A stretch of 28,761 nucleotides of DNA from CAIQJJ01 sp964606085 (GTDB taxonomy: Bacteria; Chloroflexota; Anaerolineae; Anaerolineales; UBA4823), in the NCBI GenBank assembly GCA_964606085.1, contig CAZSFD010000066.1:1-28761 (forward strand), given 5' to 3'. Numbering within the stretch: the stretch's first letter is position 1; each line of letters begins with the position of its first letter. This document shows, piece by piece, positions 23,641 through 28,761 of this stretch. The notes beneath the pieces are model-generated. The model made no database searches and was not told the DNA's origin. It was given only the letters and a program-made list of their open reading frames with translations. The position numbers and the translations under genes were made by a program.

Positions 23641-24282
23641 ATGACAAAACAAGATACTTTAGCAAAGGTCAAAGAATTGGGGTTGGTGGCGGTGATCCGC
23701 GGGCCATCGCCTGAACTGACCGTGAAGATGGTGGATGCGCTCGTCGCTGGCGGCGTGCTGGGCATCGAAGTGACCTACTCCACACCCAATGCCGAGGCGG
23801 TGGTGGCTGAGGTGGCCCAGAAATATGGCGATCAGATTGTGCTGGGGATGGGAACGGTGCTGGAACCGGCGCAGGCGCAATCGGCCAAAGCAGCGGGGGC
23901 GCAATTCCTGGTCAGCCCGATTTGCGATGTGGAACTGGTGCAGGCGATGGCCGCCACCGGCTTGCTGGTGATGGCCGGGGCGTTGACGCCCACCGAGGTC
24001 GTGCAGGCTTACCGCGCCGGGTCAGATGTGGTCAAAATCTTCCCTGGCTCGGTGGCGGGGCCGTCGTACATCAAGGCGCTGCGCGGGCCGCTGCCGCACA
24101 TCCCCTACATGCCCACGGGCGGGGTGAGCGCCGATAATGTGGCCGAATGGTTCGCCGCGGGGGTGGTGGCGGTGGGCGCGGGCAGCGAACTGTGCCCCCC
24201 GGCGCTGGCGAAGGAAGGCAAGTTCGACGAAATTTCCAAGAAGGCTGCCGATTTTGTGGCGGTGGTGAAGAAGAGCCGGTAA
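23641..24282 (+). CDS. eda: KDPG/KHG-type aldolase (Entner-Doudoroff pathway family)
   Basis: 213-aa class I aldolase. The family cleaves 2-keto-3-deoxy-6-phosphogluconate (or the galactonate and 4-hydroxy-2-oxoglutarate analogues) to pyruvate plus an aldehyde. Visible residues are Glu43 in GIEVTY, Arg20 in VAVIRG, the GMGTV phosphate-side strand and Schiff-base Lys132 in DVVKIFPGS, followed by MPTGGVSADN. Length fits the family. Start chosen at the ATG at 23641 after AAGGAG with a 9-nt spacer. The frame is open upstream to 23518 but that part overlaps the divergent GH9 gene. Only 52 bp separate the two start codons, suggesting shared control of sugar use. Exact sugar-acid specificity is not readable. 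Confidence 0.9.
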   Translation: MTKQDTLAKVKELGLVAVIRGPSPELTVKMVDALVAGGVLGIEVTYSTPNAEAVVAEVAQKYGDQIVLGMGTVLEPAQAQSAKAAGAQFLVSPICDVELVQAMAATGLLVMAGALTPTEVVQAYRAGSDVVKIFPGSVAGPSYIKALRGPLPHIPYMPTGGVSADNVAEWFAAGVVAVGAGSELCPPALAKEGKFDEISKKAADFVAVVKKSR

Positions 24283-24290
24283 ACGGCAAG

Positions 24291-24352
24291 GTTGAAAAGT
24301 TGAAGGATGAAAGTTGGTGGATTTGCCAACTTTCATCCTTCAACTTTTTAAC
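24291..24352. terminator. 27-bp inverted repeat between convergent genes, probable bidirectional terminator
   Basis: The arms 24291-24317 and 24326-24352 pair over 27 bp with one G-T type mismatch around an 8-nt loop. Each arm consists of GTTGAA/GATGAAAGTTGG-like low-complexity units. The element sits 9 bp after the aldolase stop and 11 bp from the end of the convergent small gene. The right arm contains a run of T. Confidence 0.75.
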
Positions 24353-24362
24353 CCGCACACCT

Positions 24363-24566
24363 TCAATCCCAATCATCCGCCTGCGCGGCAATTTTCTCAT
24401 CGGGTTCTGGTTGAATCTGTTTTTGCAGAAATTGGAAGGCGGCTTCGGGGCTGGCAAACAGGCTGCGTTGCCCGGTGCGCGGGTCTTCGAGGGAGGCGCG
24501 CCAGATGGGGTGTTCTGCGCTGTTGGTTTGCCACAATCGAACCAGGTAAGAAATGTAGGGGGTCAT
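24363..24566 (-). CDS. Small uncharacterised protein
   Basis: 67 aa from the ATG at 24566. An upstream in-frame start at 24587 is less likely. The protein has an aromatic N-terminus (YISYLVRLWQ), a middle part WRASLEDPRTGQRSLFASPEAAFQFLQ and an acidic tail. The pattern resembles small proteins I associate with Chloroflexota genomes, but I cannot name a domain. It follows the secreted HExxH gene after 26 bp and probably shares its transcript. Function unknown. Confidence 0.65.
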   Translation of the reverse strand: MTPYISYLVRLWQTNSAEHPIWRASLEDPRTGQRSLFASPEAAFQFLQKQIQPEPDEKIAAQADDWD

Positions 24567-24592
24567 GGCAACTCTTGTGTGGTGCAAAGGCG

Positions 24593-25363
24593 CTATTTTG
24601 TGGGCAGGGCCACCAGGGCAATGCGCTTGCTCTGATCATCCATGCGGGTGTAACAGGTGCTTTCGTTTGTTTTGGCGCTCGGCAATACATTGGCCGGGTA
24701 GGATGTCAGGCTGGTGTAAGCGAGGCTGTGCTGGTTGAACCACAGGCGCAGGCAGACCGGGTTGAGCGGGTCGTAGCCGCCGAAATCGCTCCAGGTGTTG
24801 GGGACGATCTGGCTGCTGACGTAGAAGGCCACAAATTCTTCCAGTTGGGTCACTTCCACATTGCCAAAGGGGGCCAGGCTGTGATAAACCTCATGCGCCA
24901 GGGTGCTGAGAATTTTTTGCGCCTGGTCGGGGCTTTTCTTCTGAAATTCGGGTGTGATGTAGACCGCTGGGGCGGGCGTACCAGCCGGGCATTGTCCATT
25001 CTCACACAGTTTGCGGATGGTGCAGGAATGCGGGCAGATGTCGGGCGTACTCCAGGCCACCCGGATGTTGTGATCGAGGATGTGCTGGGCCAACTGGCGT
25101 CCTGAGAGCGTCACGCCGTTCCACAGTGGGATGGGCTGCTGCAGGCCGTAGAGGGTCTGCCAGGCTTCGAGCAGCAGCGGGTCGGTGATGTTTTTGGGCA
25201 GTTGAGCCGGGCGGCTGGCCGCGGCGTTGTGGGGGCCACTGGCGCTCACCAGCGGCAGGAAAGCCTTGTGCTGGGGGGCCGCCTGGGCCGATATAGCTTT
25301 GAAATTCGTTGCAGTTACCAGGATGAGGATGGTCAGTGTGATCAGAACCCGTTTCTTGTTCAT
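24593..25363 (-). CDS. Secreted protein with HExxH metalloprotease-like motif
   Basis: 256 aa. The signal peptide is clear (MNKKRVLITLTILILVTATN, likely cleaved after the AISAQA region). The mature start carries FLPLVS, a short motif I often associate with extracytoplasmic proteins of Chloroflexota. The motif HEVYH (157-161), preceded by LA and followed 14 residues later by LEEF (Glu175/Glu176), fits a gluzincin-like zinc site. Six cysteines (110, 114, 120, 125, 204, 237) could form disulfides. No named peptidase family is recognised and activity is a prediction. The ATG at 25363 follows AAAGGAG by 8 nt. It is divergent from the SARP-nSTAND regulator, which might control it. Confidence 0.75.
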   Translation of the reverse strand: MNKKRVLITLTILILVTATNFKAISAQAAPQHKAFLPLVSASGPHNAAASRPAQLPKNITDPLLLEAWQTLYGLQQPIPLWNGVTLSGRQLAQHILDHNIRVAWSTPDICPHSCTIRKLCENGQCPAGTPAPAVYITPEFQKKSPDQAQKILSTLAHEVYHSLAPFGNVEVTQLEEFVAFYVSSQIVPNTWSDFGGYDPLNPVCLRLWFNQHSLAYTSLTSYPANVLPSAKTNESTCYTRMDDQSKRIALVALPTK

Positions 25364-25404
25364 CGCCTTGCTCCTTTCGTCTGAATTCAGGATAGAATTC
25401 GGGC

Positions 25405-25475
25405 GTGGGGGGCAGGCGTGGGCAGCGTTGGCAGGCTGTGGGCGCTAACCGATCATCGTGGGGAGATCGTGGGGA
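25405..25475. promoter_or_regulatory. Cluster of GTGGG direct repeats, possible SARP operator
   Basis: GTGGG recurs at 25405, 25418, 25438, 25458 and 25469. The last two lie within exact 10-bp repeats ATCGTGGGGA (25455-25464 and 25466-25475) placed 11 bp apart. SARP-family regulators are known to bind short direct repeats spaced by a helical turn. The array lies between the divergent HExxH gene and the SARP gene. Confidence 0.45.
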
Positions 25476-25499
25476 AACTTTCGTCTCGAAAAAAGCCTA

Positions 25500-25528
25500 T
25501 TGCTTATCACCGGTGAACTTGCTATACT
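25500..25528 (+). promoter_or_regulatory. Sigma70-like promoter for the SARP-nSTAND gene
   Basis: TTGCTT (25500-25505) and TATACT (25523-25528) with a 17-bp spacer. The leader would be about 50 nt to the ATG at 25586. The weak -35 would fit an activator-dependent or autoregulated promoter. Confidence 0.5.
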
Positions 25529-25585
25529 GTTAGGTAGTGGATTTTGTCATCGTGCAAAAACCGGTTTTCAACACAAGGAGGGGTT

Positions 25586-28500
25586 ATGGCACGATTGCAG
25601 ATATTTTTATTGGGGCGTTTGGAATGTGTTTTGGATGGTATCCAGGTAACGGGTTTTGAATCGCATAAAGTGCGCGCCCTGCTGGCAACCCTGGCCGCCG
25701 AGCGTGATCACCCGCAGCGCCGCGAAGCCCTGGCCGCTCTGCTCTGGCCCGATTGGCCGCCGCAAGCGGCGATGAGCAACCTGCGCTACGCCCTGGCCGA
25801 TTTGCGCAAGAACCTCGGCGACCGCGAGGCGCAACGCCCTTTTTGCTCATCAGCCGCGCCAGCCTCCAACTCAACCCGGCGGCGGATGTGTGGGTGGACG
25901 TTGGCGAATTTGAGTCGGCCGCGCAGCAATCAGAAATCAGCAATCAACAATCCGCAATTTCGTTGTATCGCGGCCCATTCCTAGAAGGCTTTTCCGTCCC
26001 CGATAGCGCCCCCTTCGACGAATGGCTGACCATCCAGCGCGAACGCTGCCGGCGTAAGATGTTGGGCCTGTTGGCGCGCCAGGTGGCCGACCATGCCGGG
26101 CGCGGCGCGTATGAAGCGGCCTTGCCCTACGCTTACCGCCAGTTGGAACTTGAACCCTGGCTCGAAGAAGCCCACCAACAGGTGATGAAATTGCTGGCCC
26201 TCACCAATCAGCGCGGCAAAGCCCTGGCGCAGTACGAAACCTGCCGCAACGTGCTGGCGAAGGAACTGCACGTCGAACCGGGGGCTGAGACGGTGCGCGT
26301 TTACGAAGCTGTAAAGGCCGGGGAGATGGGCAGCCTGGGAGCCTGGGTGAGTGCGCTCCCCATCTCCCTCGCCCCCCTTCCCCCCTCTCCCGGCGATCCT
26401 CCCTTCAAAGGCTTGCAGTTTTTCGATGTTTCAGATGCCCCGCTGTTTTTTGGCCGTGAGGCGTTAGTACAGCATTTACGCTGGCACATTCAGGAAAGCC
26501 TGCGCGACCACGCCGAAAAGATGTGTTTTTTGGCCGTGGTGGGTGCTTCGGGCAGCGGCAAATCATCGCTGGCGCGGGCGGGGCTGGCGGCCTCGCTGCA
26601 AAACGGCAAGCCCCTGCCGGGTGTGGCTGGCCCATGGGACGTCCACATCGTCACACCCACGGCGCGACCCCTGGAGACGCTGGCCGTCGAGTTGACGCGC
26701 ACCGCGGCCTCCACCCAGGCCACCACCACCCTGTTGGACGATCTGCGCCGTGACCCGCGCAGCCTGTATTTGTATTTGCGCAAAGGCGAAACCACCCGTC
26801 ACCGCTTGCTGGTGGTAGACCAATTTGAAGAACTGTTCACCCTTTGCCACGATGACGCCGAACGGCGAGCCTATGTGGAAAATCTGCTCGAGGCGGCCGG
26901 TTGTGGGGCCGCCGCGTTTATTCTGCTGGTGCTACGGGCCGATTTTTACGCCCACTGCGCCCAATACCCCCTGTTGCGTGAGGCGCTCGGTTGCCAGCAG
27001 GAATACATCGGGCCGATGAGCGCTGCGGAGTTGCAGCGCGCCATCGAACAGCCCGCCCAAGATGCTGGCTGGGAATTTGAACCGGGGCTGGTCGCGTTGA
27101 TTTTGCGCGATGCCGGGGCCACCGGCCAGCGCCGCGCCGAACCGGGCGCTTTGCCCTTGTTGGAACATGCCCTGCTCGAAACGTGGAAACGGCGTAGCGG
27201 ACGCCTGTTGACGCTGCAAGGATACGCCGAGAGCGGCGGCGTGCGCGGCGCGATTGCCAAAACCGCTGAAACCGTCTACGCCCGCCTGAAACCCGACGAG
27301 CAAGACCTGGCGCGGCGCATCTTCCTGCGCCTGACCGAACTGGGCGAAGGCGCAGGCGATGGCTTTGCATCGCTTGATACGCGTCGCCGCGCCGCCCTGG
27401 GCGAACTGCTGCCTGACAGCGCCCAACCTGCCGAATTGGAACGCGTGCTGAACGTACTGGCCGATGCCCGCCTGATCACGCTCGCCAAAAATACCGCCGA
27501 AGTGGCTCACGAGGCCCTGATCCGAGAGTGGCCGGCCCTGCGCCAGTGGCTCAACGAAGACCGCGATGGCCTGCGCCTGCACCGGCGCATCACCGAGAGC
27601 GCCGAAGCCTGGGCCGACCTCGACCGCGACCCCGGCGAGTTGTACCGCGGGGCGCGGCTGGCGCAGGCGTTGGAGTGGGCCGAAATGCACCCCCGTGACC
27701 TGAACGCCCTCGAAAGCGACTTCTTGCAGGCCTCGCAGCAGCAGGCCGCGCACGAGGCCGCCGAACGCGACGCCCAGCGCCAGCGCGAACTCGAAGCCGC
27801 CCGCAAGTTGGCCGAAAGCGAACAGCGCGCCGCCCACCGCCTGCGCCAGCGCGCCTGGGCGTTGACCGGGACTTTGGGTCTGGCGCTGCTGCTGGTGATC
27901 GCCACGGTCTGGCTGACGAGCGTGGCCAACGCCAACGCCGCCCAGGCCAACGCCGAAGCCAACACGCGCGCCACCGCCGAAGCCGTGGCTTTGGCACAAC
28001 AAGGCACCGCCGAGGCCGAACGAATCCGCGCCGATGAACAAAAGGATGCTGCCATATCTGCCGAATCGACTGCCGAAGCCGAACGAATCCGCGCCGAAGA
28101 GAACGCTGCCGCTGCATCCGCTGCACAAGCCGTGGCCGAAACGCAGCGCTTGACCGCCGAACAGGAGGCCGCCCGCGCTTTCGCCAGTCAATTGGCCGCC
28201 GTATCGCAAAACAAGCTCGACAGCGAACCCGATCTCAGTCTGTTACTGGCGTTGCAGGCGGTTTCGGTCACACGGCAGGTTGGAATCCCCGTACCGTGGG
28301 ATGTGCAGCAGGCCGTTCATAATGTTGCCATTCACAACCGCCTGATCTGGGATCAGCAAGTGGCTCTTCAACCGTGGGATATTGGTTATTCTCCTGATGG
28401 AAAGTGGCTCGTTTACGAAGATAATCAACAACTCCATAAACTGGATGCCGCGACCGGGAAAGAAGCCTGGGCAATTGGCGAGGGCGTCATGGGCCTTGAC

Positions 28501-28761
28501 TTCAGTCCTGATGGAAAATATGTAGCATCAGGCAAGGGCGGGGTTTCACATATTTGGGATATGGTGACCGGCCAGGAGTTGGTCACGATTGCACCCCCCG
28601 ATGCGCCCGATGATTTTGGGTCTGATGCCATTTTCAGTCCCGATGGCCTGTCGTTGGCAGCTATGAGCGGTAGCCAGATGTATTTGTTCGATCTCAGTGG
28701 GTGGGTCGCAGCCGGTTCGCCTGCTGGTTATACCATTACCACACCAACACGCATTTATGGC
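25586..28761 (+). CDS. SARP/BTAD regulator fused to nSTAND NTPase, TM segment and WD40-like repeats; frame break at 25840-25844; 3' end beyond window
   Basis: Domains in order: winged-helix DNA-binding domain (residues 1-95, MARLQIFLLGRLE start and SNLRYALADLRK helix), BTAD (about 100-240, with LYRGPFLEGF), and a low-complexity linker. The nSTAND1-type NTPase follows: FFGRE, Walker A GASGSGKSS at about 320-328, Walker B LLVVDQFEELF at about 408-418. Then come a coiled coil, one TM helix near 760-780, an Ala/Glu-rich coil, and WD40-like repeats (SPDGK and IWDMVTGQEL) running off the window. The reading frame shifts by -1 at CCCTTTTTG: frame 2 stops at 25984, while the -1 frame is open to the end. 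An extra T would restore it, so either a deletion, a sequencing error, or programmed slippage at C-CCT-TTT. Start supported by AAGGAGG. At least 1059 aa. The role is probably ligand- or stress-gated transcription control. Confidence 0.8.
25925..25966 (+). repeat. In-frame AATCAGAAATCAGC-type low-complexity patch in the BTAD region
   Basis: Degenerate repeats of CAATCAG/CAATCAAC encode a Gln/Ser/Ile/Asn-rich loop just before the conserved LYRGPFLEGF of the BTAD domain. It is an insertion-like patch, absent from what I expect of this family loop. Confidence 0.6.
26310..26402 (+). repeat. In-frame low-complexity linker between BTAD and nSTAND domains
   Basis: GGGAGATGGGCAGCCTGGGAGCC-like purine units are followed by CTCCCC/CCCCCCTTCCCCC-type pyrimidine tracts, roughly self-complementary in composition. 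It encodes a Gly/Ala then Pro/Leu/Ser linker. The style matches the patch in the hybrid kinase linker. Confidence 0.6.

Noticed and set aside
21258..23765. Longer GH9 gene starting at 23765
   Set aside because: The extra 59 codons overlap the aldolase start region in antisense, and a good ribosome site precedes the ATG at 23588.
26932..28209. 425-codon minus-strand frame opposite the nSTAND region
   Set aside because: Gly/Phe/Gln-rich composition typical of an antisense shadow. The plus frame carries Walker motifs and coiled coils.
1..28761. Insertion sequences, prophage, tRNA or rRNA genes
   Set aside because: No transposase, integrase or phage structural motif, no tRNA-like cloverleaf with CCA end and no rRNA-like stretch was recognised by eye. 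A tRNA scan would be decisive.

Overview
The window looks like chromosomal DNA from a Chloroflexota bacterium, probably Anaerolineae-like. This is inferred from several features: high GC, long gene-dense single-strand runs, short-period low-complexity patches between and inside genes, families of GAF sensor kinases with Glu-rich coiled coils, a SARP-nSTAND-WD40 giant protein, and an FLPLV motif just after a secretion signal. No rRNA, tRNA, CRISPR array, transposase or phage gene was seen.

Left third (1-8984), all on the minus strand. Reading in the direction of transcription: a flavodoxin-like protein and a sulfatase (8984 to 6954). Then comes a promoter-led, tightly packed cluster of an L,D-transpeptidase, a DUF433/DUF5615 toxin-antitoxin-like pair, a CcdA-type membrane electron carrier, a TlpA/ResA-like thioredoxin, and a glutaredoxin-DUF2085 membrane fusion (6845 to 2640). 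After a block of tandem hairpin repeats follow a PgeF/YfiH laccase-domain protein, an Old Yellow Enzyme-like flavin oxidoreductase and the first codons of one more gene cut by the window edge.

Middle (9300-21224), plus strand. This is one apparent operon of about 12 kb, closed by a strong intrinsic terminator. It encodes CheR, a stand-alone CheB methylesterase domain, three tandem paralogous membrane-coil-GAF-coil sensors with no kinase, a fourth paralog that is a full hybrid histidine kinase with three receiver domains, a REC-HD-GYP c-di-GMP phosphodiesterase, and a REC-GAF-histidine kinase. There is no MCP, CheA or CheW. The third kinase-less sensor has an in-frame UGA exactly where its three paralogs have a conserved cysteine. 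This cluster is the most interesting part of the window: a chemotaxis-type methylation pair placed with a GAF sensor array and c-di-GMP output.

Right third (21258-28761). A GH9-family glycosidase without a signal peptide (minus) is divergent from a KDPG/KHG-type aldolase (plus), suggesting sugar catabolism. A perfect-looking 27-bp hairpin separates the aldolase from two convergent minus-strand genes, a small conserved-looking protein and a secreted HExxH protein. Divergent from these is a very large regulator with a SARP DNA-binding domain, BTAD, nSTAND NTPase, a transmembrane segment and WD40-like repeats. It runs off the window and is broken by a -1 frame change at a T5 run that also matches a canonical CCCUUUU slippery site.

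Family assignments come from motifs read by eye. No database or structure search was run.
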